Counted from the first letter of the stretch, positions 46,228 through 55,109 are shown. The stretch: DNA of 64,000 nucleotides from Pseudolabrys sp. (GCA_030655215.1 JAURVZ010000048.1:1-64000); one strand, 5' to 3'. Numbers and translations are program-made. The notes: generated by a model not told the origin, from the letters alone.

Positions 46228-47310
46228 GTGGTCATCACCCGCTTCCTCTGGCCGCTGCACTTGCCGCTTCCGGCAAAGGCGGGGGTTGCGGTGCTGCTGC
46301 TGATCGCCTCGCAATATCATTACTGGAGCAAGCTCTCCTCCGGCTCGGTGTTCGCGCCGGAATTTCCGCGCGCGCTGGTGATTGTGTTCAACTGGGCGTT
46401 CGGCGCCATCGTGCTGCTCGCCGCGTTGCAGATACTGCTCGACCTCACGACCCTGTTGCGTATGCCGTTTCAGGGCATTCGTGTCGGCGCGCCGGACAGT
46501 GCGCGCTACGCGATCGCGCTTGTGGCCGCGGGGCTGGCCGCGTTCGGCGTCAGTCAGGCCATCAAGCTGCCGCCACTGAAAGATATCGAATTTAGTATCC
46601 GCGATCTGCCGCCGCAGTTCGATGGCTACAAGATGCTGCAGCTGACCGACCTGCATATCAGCCGGTTGTTTCCTGAGACATGGGCGAGCGAAGTTGTTGC
46701 GCGCAGCAATGCGCTGGGCGTTGATCTGATCGTTATCACCGGCGATTTCATCGACGGCAGCCTCGACATGCGACGCAAAGATGTCGAGCCGTTGCGCGGT
46801 CTGCACGCGCAGGACGGCGTCTATATGATCCCCGGCAATCACGAATATTTCTTCGGCTACCGGGAGTATATGACGCACTTCGCCGGCATGGGGATGCGTT
46901 TGCTGGAGAACAGCCACGCGGTGCTCAACCGCGATGGTGGACAGCTTGTGCTGGCCGGTGTCACCGATGTGTCAGCGCGCGCGACCGGCAATTCCGGGCC
47001 CGATCTTGCCGCAGCGCTCAATGGTGCGCCTTCCGGCGTACCGGTCATCCTGCTCGATCATCAGCCGCGCAACGCGCCGCAAGCCGCCGCGCGCGGCGTT
47101 GCCTTGCAACTGTCTGGGCATACGCATGGCGGCATGATCGTCGGGCTGAACCGGCTGGTCGCCCGCGCCAATAGAGGCTTCGTCTCAGGCCGCTATCAGG
47201 TCGGTGGCATGACACTTTACGTCAATAACGGCACCGCGCTATGGCCCGGCTTCGCCTTGCGCCTTGGCGTGCCGGCGGAGCTGACGCGGATCACCCTGCG
47301 CCGGGCTTAG
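46228..47310 (+). CDS. Membrane-anchored metallophosphoesterase
   Basis: 360 residues from GTG 46228. About three N-terminal helices (to residue 115) precede a calcineurin-like phosphoesterase with LQLTDLHISRLFPE, VITGDFIDGS, MIPGNHEYFFG, ILLDHQPRN and LQLSGHTHGGM, the full metal-ligand set. YkuE-like members hydrolyse lipid-linked phosphoesters; substrate unknown. Its stop shares TTAG (47307-47310) with the convergent ligA-like gene. Confidence 0.9.
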   Translation: MVITRFLWPLHLPLPAKAGVAVLLLIASQYHYWSKLSSGSVFAPEFPRALVIVFNWAFGAIVLLAALQILLDLTTLLRMPFQGIRVGAPDSARYAIALVAAGLAAFGVSQAIKLPPLKDIEFSIRDLPPQFDGYKMLQLTDLHISRLFPETWASEVVARSNALGVDLIVITGDFIDGSLDMRRKDVEPLRGLHAQDGVYMIPGNHEYFFGYREYMTHFAGMGMRLLENSHAVLNRDGGQLVLAGVTDVSARATGNSGPDLAAALNGAPSGVPVILLDHQPRNAPQAAARGVALQLSGHTHGGMIVGLNRLVARANRGFVSGRYQVGGMTLYVNNGTALWPGFALRLGVPAELTRITLRRA

Positions 47311-47579
47311 TGACCTGATGGCGGCGCCGAGCGGATCAGTTCGTTGTAGCGCGGCACGCTGAGACCCACTGCGCCGAAGCGCGCCAGATAGCCCATCATG
47401 AAATCGTTGACGCCCATGACATGCATGGCGACGACATCGCCGGCGAGCAAGGCGTTTCGCTCCGCATCGCTGAGGTCATAGCCGGCAATCGCGCCGGCCG
47501 GGTCGGAGGCCATGCGGGCGCGGAAGTCGTGATCGCGCAGCACCTGACGGCAAATTTTGTTGATGGTGTGGACGGTCAT
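47307..47579 (-). CDS. LigA-like small subunit of class III extradiol dioxygenase
   Basis: 90 residues from ATG 47579, three nt after the ligB-like stop. Helical: INKICRQVLRDHDFRARMASD, YDLSDAERNALLAGDVVAMHVMGV, the LigA fold that caps the active site of LigB. Such heterodimers open aromatic rings beside two hydroxyl groups, e.g. protocatechuate 4,5-dioxygenase. The substrate here is unknown; the operon also has a TctC-type binding protein. Confidence 0.85.
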   Translation of the reverse strand: MTVHTINKICRQVLRDHDFRARMASDPAGAIAGYDLSDAERNALLAGDVVAMHVMGVNDFMMGYLARFGAVGLSVPRYNELIRSAPPSGH

Positions 47580-47581
47580 GA

Positions 47582-48418
47582 TCAGCCCCAACGCCAGCCG
47601 GCATAGGCATGGCCGTTTTCCATTTGCTTGAAAAGAAAGTCCGGCTTGCGGTTATCGGTGAAGGCGAACATGGCGATCCAGTTCAAGAGTTCACCGCCGA
47701 CATTGCCGGCCGCCTGCATTCGGTCTTCGCTCGCTTTGCCAATGATCGTCTCGGTGTCACCAGCCTCGATATCGCGGCACAGCTCGTGCACCCATTCCGG
47801 ATCGGGCACACCGTCGGTCTTGCCGGGATCGATGCGCGGGCCGAACACTTCGAGCGAGAAGCTGCCGGTGCCGATAATGACAACGCGCAGGTCCTCGCTG
47901 AACGCTTCCAGCGCCTTGCGGATCTCCTGGCCGAGCGCAAAGCAGCGCTTCGCCGACGGCAAAGGCGGCACGTGGCCGCTGATGAAGAACGGGATCACCG
48001 GCACTTTCATGCCGGGATTGACGAAGTGCAGCGGCACCATTACCGAATGATCGCAGGAAAAGTCGCGCAGCGAGGCGACGTCATAGTCGGCGCGCACCAG
48101 ATGCTGGTGCAGGTAATCGGCCAGCTTCGGCGCCGATGGCACGGTGTAACTCGGCATGCCGCCGCGCGGCTCGTCATTCGGCCCGGTGAACTTGTCCTCG
48201 ATGCCGATCGCCAGGATCGGAAAGTTGTCGAAGAAGAACGTGTTGTAGTGGTCGGTGTCGAACAGCAGGATGACGTCGGGCTTGGCCGCGATCAGCGACT
48301 CGCGCGCCTTGGCGAACATCAATCCTGTCGGCGATTCCGGCCCCTCCTCTTCCGCCTTGGACGGGAAAAACGGCGTGTGCGGCAAGCCATAGGCAGCAAC
48401 GATTTTAGCCAAACTCAA
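47582..48418 (-). CDS. LigB-like catalytic subunit of class III extradiol dioxygenase
   Basis: 278 residues. Iron ligands expected from LigB are likely His in AAYGLPHTPFFPS and LFDTDHYNTFFFDN, with the conserved Glu in GNVGGELLNWIAMF. The VVIIGTGSFSLEVFGPR and DPEWVHELCRDIE segments are typical. It catalyses non-heme Fe(II) ring opening of a catecholic acid. Genes for later pathway steps are not in the window. Confidence 0.88.
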   Translation of the reverse strand: MSLAKIVAAYGLPHTPFFPSKAEEEGPESPTGLMFAKARESLIAAKPDVILLFDTDHYNTFFFDNFPILAIGIEDKFTGPNDEPRGGMPSYTVPSAPKLADYLHQHLVRADYDVASLRDFSCDHSVMVPLHFVNPGMKVPVIPFFISGHVPPLPSAKRCFALGQEIRKALEAFSEDLRVVIIGTGSFSLEVFGPRIDPGKTDGVPDPEWVHELCRDIEAGDTETIIGKASEDRMQAAGNVGGELLNWIAMFAFTDNRKPDFLFKQMENGHAYAGWRWG

Positions 48419-48424
48419 GTCCCC

Positions 48425-49393
48425 TTAATTCACCTTGATTCCGGCGGCCTTCACCAGCGCGAAATTGTCGTCGATTTCCTTTTTGATCAAGGCGTCGAAT
48501 TCGGCCGCCGTCAATGGCATCGGATCGGCCCCTAACCGCGCCAGCCGTTCCTTGACGCCCGGATTGGCCAGCGCCGTCTTGATCTCATTGTGCAGCCGCG
48601 TGACGACATCATTCGGCGTCGCGCTTGCGGTCAGCACGCCGATCCAGAAATTATATTCCGAGTTCGGAAAACCGGCTTCGACCGTGGTCGGCACATTCGG
48701 CAAAAGCGAAGCGCGCTGCGACGAACTGACCGCCAGCGGGGTGAGTTGGCCGTCATCGATCATGCCTTTCGCCGGCAAGAGCGGCACGAAATAGAAATCG
48801 ACGCGGTCGGCAATGATCTCACGCAGCGCTTCCGGCGCGCCCTTGAACGGCACATGCTGCGCCTCGAACTTGGCGGCCAGCTTGAAACGCTCGGCGTTGA
48901 AATGCGACGCCGTGCCGGCGCCGGCCGTCGCGTAGTTGAAGCTGCCAGGCTTGGCGATGGCCGCATCCACCATGGCGCGCGTCGAGGCATAGTTCTTTGC
49001 CTTCGCAACGACGAGCACGTTCGGCAAATTGGCGAGCGGAATGATCGCCTTGAAATCCTTCACCGTGTCATAGGGCAATTGCGCGAAGGTCGCCGGCGTC
49101 ACCGTGTGCGAGGCCGAGTGCACCAGCAGGGTGTAACCATCGGGTGCGGCCTTCGCCACCGCATTGGCGCCGATCGTGCCGCCGGCGCCGACGCGGTTTT
49201 CGACAACGACGGATTGACCGATCTGGCTAGACACTTGTTCGAAAACTGCGCGCGCAATGATATCGGTGGCACTACCGGCGCTGAACGGCACGACAACCTT
49301 GATCGGCTGCGCCGTGGGCCAGGCTTGAGCGAATGCTGCAGACGGCAAAACGAGCATGGCCAATGCGAGAAAGTACGCGCGTGGTTTGTACAT
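48425..49393 (-). CDS. TctC/Bug family tripartite tricarboxylate transporter binding protein
   Basis: 322 residues from ATG 49393. Signal peptide (LALAMLVLPSAAFAQ), then the Bug-family fold: IKVVVPFSAGSATDIIARAV, QSVVVENRVGAGGTIGANAVAKAAPDGYTLL. These periplasmic proteins bind carboxylates. No tctA/tctB membrane genes are adjacent; it is an orphan like most Bug proteins. It precedes ligB by 6 nt, so the ligand is probably an aromatic or ring-cleavage acid. Confidence 0.9.
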   Translation of the reverse strand: MYKPRAYFLALAMLVLPSAAFAQAWPTAQPIKVVVPFSAGSATDIIARAVFEQVSSQIGQSVVVENRVGAGGTIGANAVAKAAPDGYTLLVHSASHTVTPATFAQLPYDTVKDFKAIIPLANLPNVLVVAKAKNYASTRAMVDAAIAKPGSFNYATAGAGTASHFNAERFKLAAKFEAQHVPFKGAPEALREIIADRVDFYFVPLLPAKGMIDDGQLTPLAVSSSQRASLLPNVPTTVEAGFPNSEYNFWIGVLTASATPNDVVTRLHNEIKTALANPGVKERLARLGADPMPLTAAEFDALIKKEIDDNFALVKAAGIKVN

Positions 49394-49513
49394 CGAATCC
49401 TCCCAACGCATTTTAAGTTTGCGTGTTGTGGGCAGGATACCAGCCGTCTCAGTTTATTTGCAAAGCATTCGTGTGGGCACGCGACCGCATGCCGCGAAAC
49501 GTAGGCACAATTT

Positions 49514-50620
49514 CTACGCCTTGAAATGTTTCGACAGTTTCAGGCTCTGCGCCTGATAATTCGAGCCGATGCCTGAGCCGTAGAGTTTCTCCGGCATCGC
49601 CAGCATCTTCTCATAGACCAGACGGCCGACGATCTGACCGTGCTCAAGAATGAAAGGAACTTCGCGCGAGCGCACTTCGAGCACGGCGCGCGAACCTTTG
49701 CCGCCCGAACCGGCATAACCAAAGCCGGGATCGAAGAAACCGGCATAGTGCACGCGAAATTCACCGACCAAAGGATCGAACGGCACCATTTCGGCGGCGT
49801 AGCCGGGCGGCACCTGCACCGCTTCCTTCGACGCGAGAATGTAGAACTCGTTCGGATCGAGGATCAGGCTTCTATCAGGGCGCGCCGTCATCGGCTCCCA
49901 GAAGTCGAGCACGCTGTAGCCGGCGCGGCGCTCGACATCGATCAGACCGGTGTGACGCTTGGCGCGATAGCCGACGACGTCACCGGCACCGAGCGCACCG
50001 GACAGATCGACACCGACGGCGATGCCATCATTCATGTCGGCATCGTCGCTATCGACCAGCCGCTCGCGCGCATGCAGTTCGCGTAAGGCAACGGAGTCGA
50101 GTTGCGCGCGGCCATAGCGGAAACGGATTTGGCTCAGCCGTGAGCCTTCACGCACCAGCACCGGAAATGTGCGCGGCGAAATTTCAGCATAGAGCGGGCC
50201 GTGATAGCCGGGCTCGATCCGGTCGAAGCCGCGCATCGAGTCGGCGATGACGCGGGTGAAAACATCGAGACGCCCGGTCGAGCTTTTCGGATTGGCCGCG
50301 GCGGAAATCTCATCCGGCAGCGCCAGGCTTTCGAGCAGCGGCACGATATAGACGCAGCCGGTCTCCAGCACCGCGCCGTCGCTCAGCGAGAACTCATGCA
50401 GCTTCAACTCATCGATGCGCTGGGCGACCGTGGTCGAGCCGGGCAAAAAGCTGGCGCGCACGCGATAGGCAATGTCACCAAGACGAAGGTCGAGACTGGC
50501 CGGCTGGATCTGGTCAGGCTGGAATTCAACCGAGGGCAGAATCCCACCATCCGCGGCCAGCTGCGCGATCATGCTGTCGGGCAGGATGCCCTTGTCGTCG
50601 AGGCCGAAGTTGAGCGCCAC
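49514..50620 (-). CDS. dcd: dCTP deaminase, two-domain form
   Basis: 368 residues, about twice a normal Dcd. The N-terminal half has QPASLDLRLGDIAYRV, ANPKSSTGRLDVFTRVI and YAEISPR; the C-terminal half repeats the fold with LDPNEFYILASKEAVQVP, PGFGYAGSGGKGSRAVLEVRS. Either Glu (YAEI or VLEV) could be the catalytic residue. It deaminates dCTP toward dUTP for thymidylate supply. The long form is known in alphaproteobacteria. Divergent from metZ, sharing the 50621-50704 promoter region. Confidence 0.88.
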   Translation of the reverse strand: MALNFGLDDKGILPDSMIAQLAADGGILPSVEFQPDQIQPASLDLRLGDIAYRVRASFLPGSTTVAQRIDELKLHEFSLSDGAVLETGCVYIVPLLESLALPDEISAAANPKSSTGRLDVFTRVIADSMRGFDRIEPGYHGPLYAEISPRTFPVLVREGSRLSQIRFRYGRAQLDSVALRELHARERLVDSDDADMNDGIAVGVDLSGALGAGDVVGYRAKRHTGLIDVERRAGYSVLDFWEPMTARPDRSLILDPNEFYILASKEAVQVPPGYAAEMVPFDPLVGEFRVHYAGFFDPGFGYAGSGGKGSRAVLEVRSREVPFILEHGQIVGRLVYEKMLAMPEKLYGSGIGSNYQAQSLKLSKHFKA

Positions 50621-50704
50621 GCTGTCTACCCTTTATTTTAGGGCCCGATCTAACCCGACAGGCGGCTTGACGGGAAGCCGCAGCCCCCGCTACAAGCAAT
50701 TTAT

Positions 50705-50761
50705 CCCGTGGTCATTTGAAGCCGGCTGGCTTGCCGCCACGTAAAACAAGGCGCTAAAAGG
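50705..50761 (+). promoter_or_regulatory. SAM-II riboswitch upstream of metZ
   Basis: CCCGTGGTCATTTGAAG, a GC loop, GGCTTGCCGCCACG, then TAAAACAAGG and CGCTAAAAGG match SAM-II. P1 is CGTGG (50707-50711) with CCACG (50737-50741). One base departs from the usual GTTAAAC (here GTAAAAC). It should repress metZ at high SAM through the terminator that follows. Confidence 0.93.
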
Positions 50762-50776
50762 CCGGGGACACGTGTG

Positions 50777-50809
50777 CCCGGCCGAGATTTATTCTCCGGC
50801 CGGTTTTTT
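50777..50809 (+). terminator. Intrinsic terminator of the metZ SAM-II leader
   Basis: CCGGCC (50778-50783) pairs with GGCCGG (50798-50803), followed by TTTTTT (50804-50809). The 5' arm CCCGGCC (50777-50783) can instead pair with GGCCGGG (50760-50766) to form an antiterminator around GACACGTGTG. This copies the design seen at metX. Confidence 0.85.
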
Positions 50810-50849
50810 ATTGCGCCAACGCATTTTGGCGCAGCAAAGGAGCGCTGCG

Positions 50850-52040
50850 ATGTCCGGCTCGAATGAGAAAAATTACCGCCCAGAAACCCGGCTGGTTCAT
50901 GCCGGCACGCTCCGCTCGCAGTTCAACGAGATGTCGGAGGCGCTGTTTCTGACTCAAGGGTACAAATACGAGAGCGCCGAAGACTGCGAACAGCGCTTCT
51001 CCGGCAAGATCCCGGGCTACGTCTATTCCCGCTACAACAACCCGACCATGGACATGTTCGAGAAGCGGATGGCCGCGCTCGAAGGCGCCGAGGCCGCGCG
51101 CTCGACCGCGACCGGCATGGCCGCCGTCACAACCGCGCTGATGGGTCTGGTCAAGCAAGGCGACCACGTCGTTGCCGCCAAGGCGCTGTTCGGTTCGTGC
51201 CGCTGGGTGATCGAGGACTGGCTGCCGCGTTTCGGCGTGCCCTGCACGCTCGTCGACGGCAAGGATCTCAATGCCTGGAAGAATGCCGTCCAGAAGAACA
51301 CGGCCGTGCTGTTCATGGAGACGCCGACCAATCCGACGCTCGAGGTTTATGACATTCAGGCGGTCGCCGATATTGCGCACAGCGTCGGCGCCAAACTGGT
51401 GGTCGACAATGTGTTCGCGACGCCGCTGTTCCAGAGCCCGCTCAAGCTGGGCGCCGATGTCGTCGTCTATTCGGCGACCAAGCATATTGACGGCCAGGGC
51501 CGCGTGCTCGGCGGCGTCATCCTCGGCTCCGAGAAGATGATCCTCGACAATTACCAGCAGCTGTTGCGCCAGACCGGGCCGTCGCTGTCGCCGTTCAATG
51601 CCTGGGTGTTGTTGAAGGGCCTCGAGACCTTGTCGGTGCGTGTCGACCGGCAGACGCAGACCGCGGGGAAGGTGTCGGACGCGCTGTCAGGTCACGCCAA
51701 GATCAACCGGCTGATCTATCCGGGCCGCGCCGATCATCCGCAGGCCGACATCATCAAGAAGCAGATGACATCAGGCTCGACTCTGCTGGCCTTCGACATC
51801 AAGGGTGACAAGGAAGGCGCGTTCCGCTTCCTCAACGCGCTGAACCTCATTCTCATCACCAACAATCTCGGCGACGCCAAGACCTTGATCACGCATCCGA
51901 TGACGACAACGCATCAGCGCCTGACGCCGGAGCAGCGCGCCGAACTCGGCATTGGCGATGGATTGGTGCGATTGTCGTGCGGGCTGGAGCATGCTGACGA
52001 CATCATCGAGGATGTGCTCGGCGCGCTGGATAAGGTCTAG
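50850..52040 (+). CDS. metZ: O-succinylhomoserine sulfhydrylase
   Basis: 396 residues from ATG 50850. PLP fold-type I of the Cys/Met metabolism family: YVYSRYNNPTMDMFEKRMAALEG, and the PLP Lys in VVYSATKHIDGQGRVLGG. It forms homocysteine directly from acylhomoserine and sulfide, so it follows MetX (6.2 kb) in one pathway; both carry SAM-II leaders. Frames starting upstream pass through the riboswitch and were rejected. Confidence 0.95.
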   Translation: MSGSNEKNYRPETRLVHAGTLRSQFNEMSEALFLTQGYKYESAEDCEQRFSGKIPGYVYSRYNNPTMDMFEKRMAALEGAEAARSTATGMAAVTTALMGLVKQGDHVVAAKALFGSCRWVIEDWLPRFGVPCTLVDGKDLNAWKNAVQKNTAVLFMETPTNPTLEVYDIQAVADIAHSVGAKLVVDNVFATPLFQSPLKLGADVVVYSATKHIDGQGRVLGGVILGSEKMILDNYQQLLRQTGPSLSPFNAWVLLKGLETLSVRVDRQTQTAGKVSDALSGHAKINRLIYPGRADHPQADIIKKQMTSGSTLLAFDIKGDKEGAFRFLNALNLILITNNLGDAKTLITHPMTTTHQRLTPEQRAELGIGDGLVRLSCGLEHADDIIEDVLGALDKV

Positions 52041-52046
52041 ACAATT

Positions 52047-52136
52047 GTCATGGCCGGGCTTGTCCCGGCCATCCACGTCTTACTTGATTTACTGAAGCCA
52101 AGACGTGGATGCCCGGCACAAGGCCGGGCATGACGA
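52047..52136. repeat. Long palindromic intergenic repeat, uninterrupted copy
   Basis: GTCATGGCCGGGCTTGTCCCGGCCATCCACGTCTT...AAGACGTGGATGCCCGGCACAAGGCCGGGCATGACGA (read in parts) forms a cruciform between metZ and the convergent SGNH gene. It is the same family as 7625-7741 but lacks the nested element. Confidence 0.85.
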
Positions 52137-52160
52137 GCTTGGTGAAAGCTAGGCGCTCTC

Positions 52161-53033
52161 TTAGCGCGTCGTCGGCACGATCGCCGTGGCCGACACGACC
52201 GGCAGCTTGGCCGACGCCTTCACTGACGCCTTGGCCGAGATCATGTTGCGCGATGCCGCTTCGGCGATCGCCATGCCGAGGCCCTTCGCCATGCACTGAT
52301 AACCCCAGTCGTTCATGTGCAGCCCGTCGGCGATGACGAAGCTGGTGAACGGCATGTTGTCAGCTTCGACCCAGCGCTTCATCACCTCAAAGCGGCGAAA
52401 CAAAGCGACATTTTCCTGCTTGGCCGTGCTGGCAATGAACTCGACCATCTTGCCGACCAACGGCTTCTCGATGACCTTCGGCGCATATTGCGGATCGATC
52501 AGCACGACGTCGGCGCCGATGGCGCGCACCTTGTCGAGACCGACGCGGATGTTGGAGCCGGGCTCATTCAAGTTATGATCGCGGATCAGCGAATTGGTGC
52601 CGAGCTGCCACAACAGCAGGTCGGGCTTGTTCGCCATCACCGCGCTGTCAAAGCGCTTGAGCATGTCCGGCACTTCTTCGCCATTGACGCCGCGGTTGAG
52701 CACGGTGAAGGCCTGGCCGGGGAAGCGCTGCTGCAGATCGAGCGCCAACTGGTTCGGATAATTATTGAGCTGCGAGGTGGCGCCGGCGCCGGCGGTTGAC
52801 GAAGAACCGAGCGCGACGATGGTGACCGGCTCGCCGAGCGCAATCTTCTGCGCGACGTGCTTGAGCGGCGCCGTCATCTTCACTTGATCGATGGTCGGAT
52901 TGCACGGCGGCTTCGCGTCTGAAACGCGGGAAGCGTCTTGCGCGGTCGCCACGGCTGGCATGACCAGAACTGTAAATACGGAGAGAGCGGCGAGCCCTTG
53001 AATGGCCCGGTAGGTCAGATCAGTCGCTCGCAC
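52161..53033 (-). CDS. SGNH/GDSL hydrolase, secreted
   Basis: 290 residues starting at GTG 53033 (RBS GGGGGA). Signal peptide ends VATAQ. Block I is IVALGSSSTAGAG with the Ser nucleophile, block III is WQLGTNSLI and block V DGLHMNDWGY gives the Asp-x-x-His pair. Probably an esterase or acyl-transferase of the periplasm. Cotranscribed with a second SGNH-like gene and opgC, so it likely acts on periplasmic glucan or its substituents. Confidence 0.85.
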   Translation of the reverse strand: MRATDLTYRAIQGLAALSVFTVLVMPAVATAQDASRVSDAKPPCNPTIDQVKMTAPLKHVAQKIALGEPVTIVALGSSSTAGAGATSQLNNYPNQLALDLQQRFPGQAFTVLNRGVNGEEVPDMLKRFDSAVMANKPDLLLWQLGTNSLIRDHNLNEPGSNIRVGLDKVRAIGADVVLIDPQYAPKVIEKPLVGKMVEFIASTAKQENVALFRRFEVMKRWVEADNMPFTSFVIADGLHMNDWGYQCMAKGLGMAIAEAASRNMISAKASVKASAKLPVVSATAIVPTTR

Positions 53034-53054
53034 TTAATGGTCCCCCAAGCCCGC

Positions 53055-53873
53055 CTATTGAGCCGGCTTGTCGCCGGATTCGGTCGCTGAAGAAGGTGCC
53101 TTCGACGATTCTAGCACGAGATCGGCTAACAGGCGTCCGAGGCAGTTATGTACGCGTTCAGCCATATCAACTTTCTTCGTGGCAGAATAGAGGTCAAAGG
53201 TACCCAAATCCGACCAGGCTTTCATAAGATTGAAGCGATCGAATAAAGGAACTTCGTGCTGCATCGCCACCCAGCGCATGCTCTCGAGGTAGCTGGTCAG
53301 GGCGATCATTGATTCCGTCCGCGGGCTGTATTGCGGATTGAGGAAAATGACGTCGGAACCGACGGATCTGGCGATTTTGATGCCTTTGGCAAGCGCCTGG
53401 TTGAACTGGTCGGCATCGACCGACTGCATCGCGTCGTAGGTCGCGGTCTGCCAGATCATCAGGGACGGCTTCGAATCCGCCAGCGATTGGCGCATGGTTT
53501 TGACCATGTCGGCGGCGGTTCGGGCCGGCTTGATGTCGGTGGCGACGGTGACCTCGACGCCGGGCAGTTTGGCCGCCAGCGCCGCCTGCAGCCGCCCTGG
53601 ATAGGCGCTCTTGGCGCCTGCCGCGCCCGGCAATTGCGAAGAACCGGCGCCCAGCACCAGCACGCTCAGCTTCTTGGCGGCGATGGCCTTGGTCGTCTGC
53701 GCCAGCGGGAAGGCGATTTCAGTGTGGTGGCCGGGGGCGTCGCATTCGGTCAGTGGCGGGGTAGCGGGGACCGCCGGCGTCTGCGCCACAGCGGGCGCGG
53801 ACAGCCCGGGCAATAGCTGCCCAAGCACCGCCAACACCGGCAGAGCCAGCAAGATTGAGAAGCGCCCCGTCAT
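53055..53873 (-). CDS. Divergent SGNH-like secreted protein
   Basis: 272 residues, signal peptide ending VAQ. The core resembles its neighbour (VLVLGAGSSQLPG for block I; MIWQTATYDAMQ for block III), but the GTN-type Asn and the Asp-x-x-His of block V are not clear (VDMAERVHNCLG). It may be catalytically weak or act as a partner. Its ATG overlaps the opgC stop (ATGA), so the two are coupled. Confidence 0.75.
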   Translation of the reverse strand: MTGRFSILLALPVLAVLGQLLPGLSAPAVAQTPAVPATPPLTECDAPGHHTEIAFPLAQTTKAIAAKKLSVLVLGAGSSQLPGAAGAKSAYPGRLQAALAAKLPGVEVTVATDIKPARTAADMVKTMRQSLADSKPSLMIWQTATYDAMQSVDADQFNQALAKGIKIARSVGSDVIFLNPQYSPRTESMIALTSYLESMRWVAMQHEVPLFDRFNLMKAWSDLGTFDLYSATKKVDMAERVHNCLGRLLADLVLESSKAPSSATESGDKPAQ

Positions 53874-55030
53874 ACTTCGCTCCCCGCGAGGCCTGGTTTT
53901 ACAGGCGGCCGCGGTCCCGGTCCTTGTCTCTCGACCCTTCTATACCACGAAATCAGGGCCCCCGCGCCAACCATTATGGCGATGCCGGCGGCGCTGACCA
54001 GGACGTGCATAAACACCCGGTTGGAAACCTCGGTAAACACGAAATGCCCGGCAAAGGACAAAAACACCCCGAGACAGAAGATTTCCAGCGAATGCCGGCC
54101 ACAAACGATGGCCGGCCAGAAAATCGGCGATTTCAGCGCCGGCCAGTCCTGCGGCACCAGCCAGACAGTAATCACAGCCAGCGACAGGAAATGCAGCATG
54201 CGCAGGACGTCGAGGTTGGTCTTGTCGATCGGATAGATCGACCCGCTGATGAACTCCGGCACATAGGCGCCCAGCGCCGGGAAGTACCAGCTCATGGCAA
54301 TGCTGAAGCAGAAGGCCAGATAGGCAAAAGCCAGCCCGATGACGACTTTCGACTTGATCCAGCGCCCCAGCCTCTTGGCGCCGCCGAGCGCGCACCAGGC
54401 GCCGAACACGAACAGCAATTGCCAGGCGAACGGATTGAACGCCCAGTCGCCGCTCGGATAGGCCGGCAGGTTGATGTCGAACATCCATGACGTCGTGTAG
54501 ATGGCCACGGAAATCAGCAGTCCGAGCGTCGGCGAGCGCAGCAGCAGCCACAGGATCGGCGCGAACCACAACAGCAGCACGATATAGAGCGGCAGCACGT
54601 CCATGTTGACGGGTTTGAACTTCAGCAGCAGCGCCTGGATGATGGTGACATCCGGGTTTTGAATGAAGTTGAGCACGCCCATTTCTTCCGAATAGAGCGG
54701 GTTCTCGAACGAGTGCGAGATGTAGGAAATCTCGGCGAGATAGATGGCGAAGAGGAAGACGTGCGCCACGTAAATCTGCCAGGCGCGCTTGAGCACGCGG
54801 GCCGTCGCGACGATGAAACCGGTGATCTGCATGGCGCGGCCATAGACAAAGGCCGCCGTGTAGCCGGAGATGAAAACGAAGATTTCGGTGGCGTCGCTGA
54901 AGCCGTAGTTCCGGATCGTGACCCAGCTCACCAGGTTTGACGGAATGTGGTCGAGAAAGATGAGCCACAGAGCCAACCCGCGAAACAGATCAAGCCGCAA
55001 ATCGCGTTCGGTCGGAAGCGGGGCTATCAA
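53870..55030 (-). CDS. opgC: OpgC-family membrane acyltransferase
   Basis: 386 residues, about ten membrane helices. The N-terminal RDLRLDLFRGLALWLIFLDHIPSN and IFVFISGYTAAFVYGRAM are diagnostic of OpgC, which succinylates osmoregulated periplasmic glucans in the inner membrane. Start TTG 55030 is the best available but has no strong RBS. First gene of opgC-SGNH-SGNH; no opgG/H synthase is nearby. Confidence 0.9.
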   Translation of the reverse strand: MIAPLPTERDLRLDLFRGLALWLIFLDHIPSNLVSWVTIRNYGFSDATEIFVFISGYTAAFVYGRAMQITGFIVATARVLKRAWQIYVAHVFLFAIYLAEISYISHSFENPLYSEEMGVLNFIQNPDVTIIQALLLKFKPVNMDVLPLYIVLLLWFAPILWLLLRSPTLGLLISVAIYTTSWMFDINLPAYPSGDWAFNPFAWQLLFVFGAWCALGGAKRLGRWIKSKVVIGLAFAYLAFCFSIAMSWYFPALGAYVPEFISGSIYPIDKTNLDVLRMLHFLSLAVITVWLVPQDWPALKSPIFWPAIVCGRHSLEIFCLGVFLSFAGHFVFTEVSNRVFMHVLVSAAGIAIMVGAGALISWYRRVERQGPGPRPPVKPGLAGSEV

Positions 55031-55109
55031 GAGGATTTTCTTTCGTCTGCCGTTTCAGCCATAATCACGCCAACGGAACCAATAGCCAGAACAAGAATAA
55101 GGCATTTAG

